This document shows positions 41,670 through 50,343 of a stretch of DNA of 64,000 bases, in pieces. Position 1 is the stretch's first letter; each line of letters begins with the position of its first letter. The notes below the pieces were generated by a model, which saw nothing but the letters and a program-made list of their open reading frames with translations, had not been told where the DNA came from and did not search any database. The DNA comes from Kitasatospora albolonga (lineage in GTDB: Bacteria > Actinomycetota > Actinomycetes > Streptomycetales > Streptomycetaceae), in the NCBI GenBank assembly GCA_002082585.1, contig CP020563.1, positions 5,698,001-5,762,000 of the forward strand, written 5' to 3'. Both the position numbers and the translations under genes were made by a program.

Positions 41670-42908
41670 GTGGACATCGCAAGCACCACAGGTACGCAGG
41701 AGAGCCCGGAAGAGCAGCAGTTGCGCAACACGCTCGCGCGGAACCTCATCGAGGTCGGGGCAGCTCGCAGTGTCCCAGTGGTGGCTGCCTTCCGCGCCGT
41801 CCGCCGGCATCTGGCCGCCCCCGAAGCGGACATGGGCAGCACGTACGAACCCGAGACCCCGACGATCACCAAGACGGACGAGCATGGGGTGCACATCAGC
41901 TCCGTGTCCGCTCCCCGCATTCAGGCCATGCAACTGGAGCAGGCCGAACTGGAACCCGGCATGAGCGTGCTGGAGATCGGGTCGGGCGGCGTCAACGCAG
42001 CCCTCATCGCCGAGATCGTCGGCAAGAGCGGCCATGTGGTGACGATGGACATCGACCCCGATGTCACGGACCGAGCCCTCCGCTTCCTCAAGGTGACCGG
42101 TTACCAGAACGTCACTGTCCTCACGGACGACGCCGAGACCGGCGCTCCCGAGCGCGGCCCGTTCGACCGGATCATCGTCACCGTGCAGGCCGCCGACATC
42201 CCACCGGCCTGGCGCGACCAGCTCAAGGACGGCGGACGCCTCGTCGTACCGCTGCGGATGCGGGGCATGACGCGCACCGTGGCCTTCGTCCGCAACGGCG
42301 AGAAGCTGGTGAGCGACGGCTTCGAGCTGTGCGGGTTCGTGCCGATGCAGGGCCTGGGCGAGAACCGTGTCCGGCTCGCCGTCCTGCATGACGGCAAGAA
42401 GGAGCAGGTCGGGCTGCGGCTGGACGGCCACCCCGAGCCGGACACGGCCGCGCTCGCCACGTCCCTGACCCTTCCGCAGGCCAAAGTCTGGTCCGGGGTA
42501 ACGCTCGGCGGCTCCGAGTCCAGCGAACATCTCGACCTCTGGCTGACCACCGCGCTCGACAACCTGCCGCTGATGGCGGCCGAACCCGGCGCCCGCACAC
42601 GGGGCCTGGTCGCTTCGGCCTCGCCCATGGGCATTCCCGCGCTCGTGGACGGCGACTCCTTCGCCTATCGGACCGTACGGGCCACCGACGAGGAGGACCG
42701 CTATGAGCTGGGCGCCATTGCCCACGGGCCGCGCGGCGAGCAGGTCGCCGAGCGCCTGGTCGAGGAGATCCGCACCTGGGACCGCGACCACCGCAGCCAC
42801 CGAGCACACATCGAGGTCTACCCGGCGGGCACGGCGGACGACCGGCTTCCCGCCACCGGCCGCCGCATCGAGCGCCGACACACGCGGGTCACGATCACCT
42901 GGCCGTAG
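41670..42908 (+). CDS. FxLD-system methyltransferase (protein-L-isoaspartate O-methyltransferase-like)
   Basis: A protein of 412 residues. The PCMT-like core (about 65-220) has LEIGSGGVNAAL as motif I, VVTMDIDPD, FDRIIVTVQAADIPPAW and GGRLVVPLR. The C-terminal ~180 residues are specific to the methyltransferase subfamily found with FxLD lanthipeptides. Related PCMT-like enzymes in lanthipeptide pathways methylate an Asp and yield aspartimide or isoaspartate. The GTG start has a GAGAAGGAG ribosome-binding site. It is followed by the precursor gene. Confidence 0.88.
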   Translation: MDIASTTGTQESPEEQQLRNTLARNLIEVGAARSVPVVAAFRAVRRHLAAPEADMGSTYEPETPTITKTDEHGVHISSVSAPRIQAMQLEQAELEPGMSVLEIGSGGVNAALIAEIVGKSGHVVTMDIDPDVTDRALRFLKVTGYQNVTVLTDDAETGAPERGPFDRIIVTVQAADIPPAWRDQLKDGGRLVVPLRMRGMTRTVAFVRNGEKLVSDGFELCGFVPMQGLGENRVRLAVLHDGKKEQVGLRLDGHPEPDTAALATSLTLPQAKVWSGVTLGGSESSEHLDLWLTTALDNLPLMAAEPGARTRGLVASASPMGIPALVDGDSFAYRTVRATDEEDRYELGAIAHGPRGEQVAERLVEEIRTWDRDHRSHRAHIEVYPAGTADDRLPATGRRIERRHTRVTITWP

Positions 42909-42974
42909 CCGCCCAACGGCAGTCGGCCAGGTTGCCCAGCACATCCCCTGACAACCTCTCTGGAGGAGAGCGAG

Positions 42975-43166
42975 ATGGCACAGCAGAACAGCACCACGAT
43001 GAAGGCGGCCACGGACTTCGGCGGAGCCGACCGCGGCGACTTCGACCTCGCGATCGAGACCGTCTCCTCGGCGCCGGTCCTCGGCGCGCTGCTCAACGAC
43101 ACCAGCGACGGCTGCACCTCCACCTGCCAGTCGGCCTGCTCGAACAGCACCTGCATCGGCGGCTGA
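42975..43166 (+). CDS. FxLD-family lanthipeptide precursor
   Basis: A precursor peptide of 63 residues. The leader contains DFDLAIETV (an FxL motif; the usual D of FxLD is A here). The C-terminal core from about residue 42 is rich in Cys/Ser/Thr, with four Cys (47, 51, 55, 60), at least eight Ser/Thr and an Asp45-Gly46 pair. The ATG follows TGGAGGAGAG. It lies between the methyltransferase and the truncated dehydratase. Confidence 0.9.
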   Translation: MAQQNSTTMKAATDFGGADRGDFDLAIETVSSAPVLGALLNDTSDGCTSTCQSACSNSTCIGG

Positions 43167-43257
43167 CCCTCGGCAGCACCTCCCCGTAGTTGCCGGGCCG
43201 GGGGCGGGCGGTGGCTGCACCGTCCGCCCCCGGGCGCCGCGATCCGAAGGAGTACCG

Positions 43258-44097
43258 ATGTACCAGCACATCGACGCGACCCTGATCAGAGCGTCGGTCA
43301 CGCCGCTCGCCACCCCTGTACCTGCGTGGCCCGGGGACGGTGCCGACCTGGAGCAAGTCCGCATGTGGATCGAGGAGATATGGGCGGACGCCTCTCTCTC
43401 CGGGCCCATCAGCCACGCCTCCCCGTTACTGGCGCACGCGGTTCAGGAACTGGTGAGCGGGCGGGTCGCCAAGCCGTCGCGCCTCCGCCGCATCAGCCGG
43501 TCCCTGGCCCGCTACCTGCTGAGAATGCGACACCGCGCCACTCCCTTCGGGCTGTTCGCCGGGCCGATGACCGCCTTCGGTGGCCCGGCCGGACTGCCCC
43601 TCGCACACGACCTGTTCCACTCCGACAGCAAAGGAGTACTCGACCACGCCCGTGCCGCCGAGGAGAACCCGTCGGACGTGCTGGGGGCGAAGGAGACATC
43701 GCTCCTGGCCATGTCCCTCCTCATGCGTGCCGCCCAGGTGGAACTCGGCGAGCAGGGCGACGTGTGGAGCCGTGTCGAAGATCGGCGCCCCCTGCCGGAC
43801 GACCTTACGCCGCAGCAGGTCAGCACCATGGCTCCGTCGATGAGGCGACTTCTGCTCACCGACGCCCGCCCCCTCCTTCGCTCCGGCCCCCTCGCCCCCG
43901 TCCGCACCTGGATAGAGGATCTGGAGCACCACGGCCACCGCTTGGCCGCAGCTGCCGAGGCCGACGACCTCAGCACAGGCAGACGCGCCATCCTGGCGCG
44001 GCACATCCTCTTTCACTGGAACCGCATGGGTTTTGGACTGCGCCAGCAGGCCATCTGGGCGCGCGCCGCCCGCGAGGCAGCGATAGGAACCGGCTGA
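43258..44097 (+). pseudogene. Internally deleted lantibiotic dehydratase (LanB N-terminus joined to thiopeptide-type C-terminus)
   Basis: The open frame of 279 residues has a GAAGGAG ribosome-binding site. Residues 1 to ~112 match the extreme N-terminus of FxLD LanB proteins (MYQHIDATLIR, SRSLARYLLRMRHRATPFGLFAG). From ~113 on it matches the extreme C-terminus of the thiopeptide-type elimination domain (LAHDLFHSDSKGVLDHARAA, SLLMRAAQ, EQGDVWSRV, HILFHWNRMG). A full protein is about 1000 residues, so some 700 residues holding the glutamylation and elimination active sites are missing, without loss of frame. It is probably a non-functional remnant, unless used as a binding protein. Confidence 0.82.
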
Positions 44098-44217
44098 AGG
44101 ATGTAACGCCTGGCGGCGAAGCAGACACCACGGCGTTCCAGCCGCCCATGAAATACCCGCCGCTTCACCAGGTGAGCCGGGGCCCGGCCGACCAGCCAGA
44201 AAGGAGCTGACCGACCT

Positions 44218-44262
44218 ATGAAAGTTCGTATCGTCAGGGGAGAGAGGCCGGACCAGCCATGA
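44218..44262 (+). CDS. 14-codon ORF with strong ribosome-binding site, coupled to next gene
   Basis: An AGAAAGGAG site precedes an ATG encoding MKVRIVRGERPDQP, whose stop overlaps the start of the following CDS as ATGA. No separate Shine-Dalgarno is needed for that gene if it is coupled. It may be a leader peptide for translational coupling or the stub of a lost gene; it is too short for homology. Confidence 0.45.
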   Translation: MKVRIVRGERPDQP

Positions 44263-44645
44263 ACAAGTGCACCGCCGTCCTCCGGTTCGACCCGCCCGAC
44301 CGGGTGGTGGCCCTCTTCGCCTCCGTGCATCGTCTGGAATCGCGGCATCTCCTCTGCGAGCTGGGCGAGGACCACGGCGACGATCATGCCGCGATGCTGT
44401 GGGACGAGGGAGGAAGGCCGGGCAGCGCCGTGTGGGCCCGGTGGGCGGGGAAGAACCTGCGGCTCGCGTCGCTGGGCTGGTGTAGCGCCCTCACGCCGGA
44501 CGAGGAAGCGTGCGGGCTCTTCGGCGGCCATCCGTCCGCGCACGCGTGGGATGTGACCGACCCCACCCTTGAGGCCCTGAGACAGGAGCTCGCGAAGGGC
44601 CTCTCGGACCTCTTCCCGGAGTACGGCGAAGGCCACGAGAGCTAG
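44259..44645 (+). CDS. Hypothetical protein downstream of the FxLD locus
   Basis: A protein of 128 residues, unrecognised: an N-terminal KCTAVLRFDPPDRVVALFASVH strand/helix, Trp-rich AVWARWAGKNLRLASLGWCSAL, and an acidic helical end. It is coupled to the 14-codon ORF. It may belong to the RiPP locus or simply mark its end. Confidence 0.6.
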   Translation: MNKCTAVLRFDPPDRVVALFASVHRLESRHLLCELGEDHGDDHAAMLWDEGGRPGSAVWARWAGKNLRLASLGWCSALTPDEEACGLFGGHPSAHAWDVTDPTLEALRQELAKGLSDLFPEYGEGHES

Positions 44646-44699
44646 GTCTTGCCCGGAAAAGTCGAAATTCTGTTCGCAAACGTGTCGTACCGTGAGCCC

Positions 44700-45572
44700 A
44701 TGACGACCCCGCCCCACCCGCCGCAGGGCCCCTACGGGCCGCCTCCCTCCCCGCAGTACCCCGCGGGCCCGCCGCCCGCCCCGGGGTTCGCGCCGCCGCA
44801 GCAGCCCTACGGCTATCCGCAGCAGCCTCCTGCCCCGCCCCAGCAGGGAGGTGGCTGGGCGCAGCAGCCGCCTCCCGGTATGCCGTACGGGCCGGGGCCG
44901 GGCACGCCGGGTGGCTGGCCGCCGTACGGGGCGCAGCCGCCGCGCAAGAAGCGGACCGCGCTCATCGTCGGGATCGTGGCCGGGGCCGTTCTGGTGGCGG
45001 GCGGAATCGCCTACGGAGTCACCCAGCTGGTCGGCAAGGCCGCCGACGGGCGGTTCCCGGAGGCCCGGTACCGGCTCGTCCTGGAACCGAAGCTGCTGGA
45101 CGGCGAGTTCTCCCTGGCCCAGGACCTGTCGGCGACCGAGGGCAAGAAGATGGAGGACGCGTACGACCCCGGCATCCGGGACGCGAAGGCCGTCGTCGGG
45201 CAGTACGGTTCGGCCAAGGGCGGTGTCCTGGTCATCTCCGGGATGTACGGGCGGTTCGCGGACTCCGGTGCCATCGCCGGCAAGATGATGAAGGGCGCCT
45301 CCGAGGGGGACGGCGCGACTGTCGCCATCCGTCCGCGGGAGTTCACTCCCGCCGGCTCCGACGTCCCGATCGAGTGCCAGGTCCTCCGGTCGGTGAAGGA
45401 CGGCATCCCGGTCACCTTCCCGATGTGTGCCTGGGGCGACGACAACACCGGGGTATCGGTCGGGATCATCCGGCCCGAGACCGTCAGGAAGGCCCCGAAC
45501 GCGGTCGACCTGGAAGCGATGGCGGCCGAGACCGCCCAGATCCGTGAGGAGATGCGCCAGCCGATCGGCTGA
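44700..45572 (+). CDS. Proline-rich single-pass membrane protein
   Basis: A protein of 290 residues. The first ~80 residues are a Pro/Gly/Gln/Tyr-rich cytoplasmic tail (PPQGPYGPPPSPQYP and similar), then KKR and one membrane helix (about 83-105, ALIVGIVAGAVLVAGGIAYGV), then an extracytoplasmic domain of ~180 residues of unknown family. This architecture is common in Streptomyces. TACCGT at 44688-44693, 6 nt before the ATG, and no Shine-Dalgarno suggest leaderless expression. Confidence 0.78.
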   Translation: MTTPPHPPQGPYGPPPSPQYPAGPPPAPGFAPPQQPYGYPQQPPAPPQQGGGWAQQPPPGMPYGPGPGTPGGWPPYGAQPPRKKRTALIVGIVAGAVLVAGGIAYGVTQLVGKAADGRFPEARYRLVLEPKLLDGEFSLAQDLSATEGKKMEDAYDPGIRDAKAVVGQYGSAKGGVLVISGMYGRFADSGAIAGKMMKGASEGDGATVAIRPREFTPAGSDVPIECQVLRSVKDGIPVTFPMCAWGDDNTGVSVGIIRPETVRKAPNAVDLEAMAAETAQIREEMRQPIG

Positions 45573-45613
45573 CCTCGCCTTACCCCGGCAGGCACTGCGA
45601 GCGGCGGCCGAGT

Positions 45614-46708
45614 TCAGCGCCGTACGGGAGGCAGCGCGCCCTCCACCGCGCGGGCCGTCGCGAGCAGCCGGGCGTCCGTTCCGCGCGCCGCCACCAGCTG
45701 GAGCCCGACCGGGCAGCCGTCCCCGGTGAAACCGGCGGGCAGGCTCGCCGCCGGGTGGCCGCTCAGGTTGAACGCCCAGGTCAGGGCGGTGGAGTAGAGC
45801 TCGCCCGGGCCCTCGTGCCCATGCGGGCGGTTCGGGGTGGCCGGGGTCAGAAGGAGGGGTACGGCGGCGAAGAGGGCGGCCAGGCGGTCGTCGTTCGCCC
45901 GCCGGACCGCCACCGCCTCCGGGGTCCCGGGCGCCCCGCCCCGTACCGCCTGCCAGGCCCCTGCCGGGTCGAGCAGCTCGCAGCCGTGCTCCACCAGGCG
46001 TACGGTCCCCGAAGCCACGAGCCGGTCCACCGCCGCCCGGACGACCGCCGCCACTTCCGGGTCCACGTCCGCGTACCCGAGGTCCTCGCTGTACACGGCG
46101 GGGAGGGGGAGAGGAGGGGCGGCGGGCTCCTCGTACCCCTCCAGCACATGGCGGAGAAACGGCTCCGCCCCGGCCGCCGAACGGGCCAGCACCCCCGCCG
46201 ACGCCAGCCCCGTCCGGTCGGGGCTCGGGAGCAGCCCGTTCGTCGTCTTCAGCCCGAACACCCCGCACCAGGCGGCCGGGACGCGCACCGAACCGGCCCC
46301 GTCGCTCCCCGTCGCCAGCTCCACCATCCCCGCCGCCACCGCGACCGCCGAACCCGCCGACGAACCGCCCGGCGTCCGGTCCGCCCGCCACGGGTTGACC
46401 GTACGGCCGTGCGGCCCCTGCCCCCAGGTCTGCCAGTACGTTCCGGGACCGGGCACCGAGGTCGCCCCGACCGGGACGCCGCCCGCCGCGATCAGCCGAC
46501 GGGCCGCGTACGAGCGGATTCCGGCGGGGCCCTTCACGGCGAAGGGCAGTCCGCGCAGGGGGAGATGACGCGCCGCCGGTTCGCGGGCGAGGGCCTCGGC
46601 GGGCCAGACCTCGATGAACGCCCCCAGGCCGGGGTCGAGTCGCCCGATCCGCTCCAGGGCCTGTGCCACGGCGGTCAGTGTCTCTGTCGGTCCCGTCGCT
46701 TCCGTCAT
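45614..46708 (-). CDS. Amidase signature family protein
   Basis: A protein of 364 residues. The Ser-cisSer-Lys triad is visible: Lys59 (FAVKGPAG), Ser116/117 ([10 protein letters not shown]) and nucleophile Ser140 ([12 protein letters not shown]). It is shorter than typical members (450-500 residues) but contains the core. It hydrolyses an amide; the substrate is unknown. It lies 41 nt downstream of the PBP gene on the same strand. Confidence 0.9.
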   Translation of the reverse strand: MTEATGPTETLTAVAQALERIGRLDPGLGAFIEVWPAEALAREPAARHLPLRGLPFAVKGPAGIRSYAARRLIAAGGVPVGATSVPGPGTYWQTWGQGPHGRTVNPWRADRTPGGSSAGSAVAVAAGMVELATGSDGAGSVRVPAAWCGVFGLKTTNGLLPSPDRTGLASAGVLARSAAGAEPFLRHVLEGYEEPAAPPLPLPAVYSEDLGYADVDPEVAAVVRAAVDRLVASGTVRLVEHGCELLDPAGAWQAVRGGAPGTPEAVAVRRANDDRLAALFAAVPLLLTPATPNRPHGHEGPGELYSTALTWAFNLSGHPAASLPAGFTGDGCPVGLQLVAARGTDARLLATARAVEGALPPVRR

Positions 46709-46749
46709 GCGCCCAGTGTCACCGGAAGGCCAGGGTCAGGGCCCAGGAG

Positions 46750-48207
46750 TCACTCCTCCAACGCCGCCTCCATCACCGCCCGCGCGATCGGAGCCGCGCT
46801 GCCGCCCCCGCTGATGTCGGCCCGGTTCGCGGCGGCGTCCTCCACCACCACGGCGACCGCGACCGCCGGGCGGCCGGAGTCGGGGGCCTGGGCCCAGGAG
46901 ATGAACCAGGCGTACGGCAGGCCGGAGTTGTCGATGCCGTGCTGGGCCGTACCGGTCTTGCCGCCGACCCGCACCCCGTCGATCGCCGCGTTCGACCCGG
47001 TGCCCTTCTCCACCACGTCGACCATCATCCGCTGGAGCTGCACCGCCGTGGAGGGGCTCATCGGCCGTTCGTAGGGGCGCGGGCCCTGCTGCTGGACCGT
47101 GTCCCCGTCGGCGGCCGTCACCCGGTCCACCAGGTACGGGCGGCGCAGGTCGCCGCCGTTCGCGACCGCCGCCGCGACCATCGCCATCTGGAGCGGGGTC
47201 GCGGTCGTGTTGAACTGGCCGATGGAGGAGAGCGCGAGCTGGTCCTCGCTCATGTCGGTGTCGAAGTTGCTCCGCGCCACCCCGGACGGGATGCGCAGCC
47301 CGGTGTCGTTGAAGCCGAACCTCCCCGCCGTCTCCGCCATCTCCGACAGCCCGACCTTCACACCCAGATGGGCCATCACCGTGTTGCAGGAGACCCGGAT
47401 CGCGTCCGCCAGGGACGCCTTCTCGCAGCCGCGCGCCTCGTTGGGGAGGACGGTGCGCGTGTTCGGCAGGATGTACGGCGACGGGGTGTCGGTCGGCGCG
47501 TCCGCGTCGGTCACCACCCGGGAGTCCAGGGCCGCCGCCGCCGTCACGATCTTGAAGGTGGAGCCCGGCGGATAGGTCTGCCGGATGGCCCGGTTGAGCA
47601 TCGGCAGGCTCTTGGCCGCGTTCAGCCGGGTCCATGCCTCGGTGACCGCGGAGCCGGTGCCGGAGAGCCGCTCGGGGTCGTACGAGGGGGTCGAGACCAG
47701 CGCCAGGATCTTGCCGGTGGACGGCTCCAGGGCGGCGACCGCGCCCCGCCGCCCGCTCAGCCCGGCGTACGCGGCGCGCTGCATCGACTCCTTGACGGTC
47801 GTGACGACGTCGCCGCCCGGCTGCCTGCCCCGGGTGAACTCGTTCCAGAAGGGGAGCGGGGCCAGCAGCGAGTCCGTACCGGACAGGACGTCGTCCTCGG
47901 CGTGCTCGATGAGCGTGGTGCCGTACGTCTGTGAGGCGTACCCGGTCACCGGGGCGTACAACGGGCCGTGGAGATAGGTGCGTTCGAAGCTGAGCTGCTC
48001 GCCGGTCTCCTTGTTGCCCGTCACCGCCCGGTCGCCGACCAGGATGTTGCCGCGCGGCTGGTCGTAACGGGCGATGGTGGTACGGCGGTTGGCCGGGTTG
48101 TCGTTCAGCTCCTCGGCCTCGAAGAGCTGGACGCGGGCCGCGTTGACGAGCAGTGCCACGAGCAGCAGGAGGCAGAGGGCGGCGGCCCGGCGGATATAGC
48201 GGATCAC
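46750..48207 (-). CDS. Penicillin-binding protein 2 (class B transpeptidase)
   Basis: A protein of 485 residues. An N-terminal membrane anchor (about 8-24) is followed by a PBP dimerisation region and a transpeptidase domain with SxxK (Ser216-Thr-Phe-Lys219), SxN (Ser273-Cys-Asn275) and KTG (Lys417-Thr-Gly). It cross-links peptidoglycan outside the membrane. The GTG start overlaps the FtsW-like gene stop, so the pair forms a SEDS-bPBP unit. It resembles the short, PbpA-like group rather than FtsI. Confidence 0.94.
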   Translation of the reverse strand: MIRYIRRAAALCLLLLVALLVNAARVQLFEAEELNDNPANRRTTIARYDQPRGNILVGDRAVTGNKETGEQLSFERTYLHGPLYAPVTGYASQTYGTTLIEHAEDDVLSGTDSLLAPLPFWNEFTRGRQPGGDVVTTVKESMQRAAYAGLSGRRGAVAALEPSTGKILALVSTPSYDPERLSGTGSAVTEAWTRLNAAKSLPMLNRAIRQTYPPGSTFKIVTAAAALDSRVVTDADAPTDTPSPYILPNTRTVLPNEARGCEKASLADAIRVSCNTVMAHLGVKVGLSEMAETAGRFGFNDTGLRIPSGVARSNFDTDMSEDQLALSSIGQFNTTATPLQMAMVAAAVANGGDLRRPYLVDRVTAADGDTVQQQGPRPYERPMSPSTAVQLQRMMVDVVEKGTGSNAAIDGVRVGGKTGTAQHGIDNSGLPYAWFISWAQAPDSGRPAVAVAVVVEDAAANRADISGGGSAAPIARAVMEAALEE

Positions 48208-49604
48208 CGGTCTCCCCCCTCCAGAGGCTCCGCTGTGGTCGCGGAGCTCGCGATGACCCCGGTCTCCACCTGCTCGGGGTGCGGGCGGCGGGCGACATCA
48301 CTGAGCCGGATCAGCAGCGCCACGATGATCCAGTTGGTGACGACGGAGGAGCCGCCCTGCGCGAGGAACGGCATCGCCATCCCGGTCAGCGGGATCAGCC
48401 CCATCACCCCGCCCGCGATCACGAACACCTGGAGCGCGAGGATCGAGGCGAGCCCGATGGCGAGCAGCCGTCCGAACGGGTCGCGCAGCGCGAGCCCGGT
48501 CCGGTAGCCGCGCGCCACGAGGAGCGCGTAGAGGAGGAAGATCGCGGTCAGGCCGCTCAGCCCCAGCTCTTCGCCCGCCGTCGCCAGGATGAAGTCGGAC
48601 TTGGTGGCGAAGCCGATGAGGATGGAGTCGCCCGCCCCCAGGCCGGTCCCGAGCATGCCGCCCGCCGCGAACGCGAACAGCGACTGGGCGAGCTGGCCGG
48701 GGCCCCGCCCCGCGTCGATCGAGGCGAACGGGTCCAGCCAGTCCTGCACCCGGCTGTGCACATGCGGTTCGAACGAGCCGACGACGAAGGCCCCGACGGC
48801 GGCGAGCAGCAGCCCGACCGCGATCCACCCGGTCCGGCCGGTGGCCACGTACAGCATGATCACGAAGAGTCCGAAGAAGAGCAGTGAGGTGCCGAGGTCC
48901 CGCTCCAGCACCAGCACGCCCACGCTGAGCAGCCAGATCGCCACGATGGGGCCGAGCACCCGGCCGGTGGGCAGTTGCAGCTTCCAGAAGGTGCGCCCGG
49001 TGAACGCGAGCGCGTTGCGGTTGGCTGCGAGGTAGGCCGCGAAGAACACCGCGAGCAGGATCTTGGCGAACTCGCCCGGCTGGAAGGAGAGTCCGCCGAC
49101 CCTGATCCAGATCTTCGCCCCGTTCACCGCCGGGAAGAAGATCGGCACGATCATCAGGACGAGCGCGGTGGCGACCGAGAGGTACGCGTACCGCTGGAGC
49201 ATCCGGTGGTCGCGGAGCAGGATCACGACGACGGTGAAGAGCGCGACCCCGAGCGTGGACCAGATCAGCTGGGTCGCGGCGGCCTGGTCGCGCGGGGTCT
49301 CCAGGTCGAGCCGGTAGATCAGCACCAGGCCCAGCCCGTTGAGCAGGACGGCGATCGGCAGCAGCAGCGGATCGGCGTACGGGGCCCGGAAGCGCACCGC
49401 GACATGGGCCAGCAGGGCGAGCATCCCGAGCCCGGCACCGTAACCGGCGACATCCGGCGGTACGGCCCCGTCGTGGGCGAGGCCGACGGCCGCGTAACCG
49501 TAGACGGAGATGAGGACGGCCCCGATGAGGAGCGAGAGCTCGACCCCGCGCCGTCTGGGCAGGCGGAGCTCGGGCGGGGGAGCGTCCGCCGTCGTTGCGG
49601 TCAT
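48204..49604 (-). CDS. FtsW/RodA/SpoVE-family SEDS glycosyltransferase
   Basis: A protein of 466 residues with ten or more membrane helices. SEDS motifs: NGAKIWIRVGGLSFQPGEFAKI, LERDLGTSLLFF (the catalytic Asp region), GLGAGDSILIGFATKSDFILATAGEELGL and MPFLAQGGSSVVTNW. It polymerises lipid II with the partner PBP. The ATG is preceded by TACGTT (49612-49617) at 7 nt with no Shine-Dalgarno, which suggests a leaderless mRNA. Confidence 0.94.
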   Translation of the reverse strand: MTATTADAPPPELRLPRRRGVELSLLIGAVLISVYGYAAVGLAHDGAVPPDVAGYGAGLGMLALLAHVAVRFRAPYADPLLLPIAVLLNGLGLVLIYRLDLETPRDQAAATQLIWSTLGVALFTVVVILLRDHRMLQRYAYLSVATALVLMIVPIFFPAVNGAKIWIRVGGLSFQPGEFAKILLAVFFAAYLAANRNALAFTGRTFWKLQLPTGRVLGPIVAIWLLSVGVLVLERDLGTSLLFFGLFVIMLYVATGRTGWIAVGLLLAAVGAFVVGSFEPHVHSRVQDWLDPFASIDAGRGPGQLAQSLFAFAAGGMLGTGLGAGDSILIGFATKSDFILATAGEELGLSGLTAIFLLYALLVARGYRTGLALRDPFGRLLAIGLASILALQVFVIAGGVMGLIPLTGMAMPFLAQGGSSVVTNWIIVALLIRLSDVARRPHPEQVETGVIASSATTAEPLEGGDR

Positions 49605-49670
49605 GGACCGCAACGTAGCAAGAGGTGGGACTTATTTCCCTTATGTCATAGCGCGTCCGTCGTCATAGCG

Positions 49671-49708
49671 CGTCCGCCCGGGGAGCCGGTCGGCTCCCCG
49701 GGCGGACG
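49671..49708 (-). terminator. 17-bp perfect terminator hairpin
   Basis: Arms 49671-49687 and 49692-49708 are perfectly complementary over 17 bp around a GGTC loop, 20 nt beyond the stop of the SH3 gene. The adjacent TCATAGCGCGTCCG motif occurs twice (49646 and 49663). Confidence 0.9.
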
Positions 49709-49727
49709 GGTGTTCGCGGTGGGACGG

Positions 49728-50228
49728 TCAGCACCAGCGCGGCGCCGCACCGATGTTCTCGATGTAGCGGGCCGAACCCCACGCCCAGGTGCCGTCGGTC
49801 AGCAGGTACCAGCGGTTGTTGCCGTCGACGTTGTCACCCGTGGTCTTGCAGAAGATGTTGACCACCGTGCCGTACTTCACCGAGCCCACGACCCGGCTGC
49901 TGCGGGTCGGCCGGTCGCGGAGCAGCAGGTTCGGCTTGGCGATGACCCGGCCCTTGTACGTCCGCTTGGGCGCCTGGGGCCTGGCCTGGTTCTGCGTCTG
50001 GGCGTCCTGGCGGGCCGCCTCCTTCTGCTGGGCCTCGTACTCGCGCTGGAGCGCCGAGGCGGAGAGCTCGTCGGAGGCCGGGGCCGAGGCGGCGGCCTGG
50101 CCCCGGTGGTCGACGGGCTGGGGGTCCGCCGCCAGGGCGGGAGCGGCGGCCGTGACCGCCGCGAGGGCGCCGGTGGCGACGCAGAGACCGATCCGGCGGA
50201 GCCGCGCGGGGCGGGACAGGGGGGACAT
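49728..50228 (-). CDS. Secreted SH3-like domain protein
   Basis: A protein of 166 residues. The signal peptide (about 1-33, ending APALAA) is followed by a Gln/Ala-rich linker and a bacterial SH3-like domain (about 95-160, LLLRDRPTRSSRVVGSVKYGTVVNIFCKTTGDNVDGNNRWYLL), probably with a disulphide (two Cys, one at the C-terminus). It likely binds the cell wall. The ATG has a GGAGGCAGC ribosome-binding site. Confidence 0.86.
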   Translation of the reverse strand: MSPLSRPARLRRIGLCVATGALAAVTAAAPALAADPQPVDHRGQAAASAPASDELSASALQREYEAQQKEAARQDAQTQNQARPQAPKRTYKGRVIAKPNLLLRDRPTRSSRVVGSVKYGTVVNIFCKTTGDNVDGNNRWYLLTDGTWAWGSARYIENIGAAPRWC

Positions 50229-50343
50229 GCTGCCTCCATGAGAAGGAAGGGGGACCGTGGGGGACGCGAGCCGGGCTCGCCCTCGTCACGCTAGGTCGAC
50301 CACGGAGAGTTCGCAACGCGCACTGTGCGTGATATCGGCCCGG

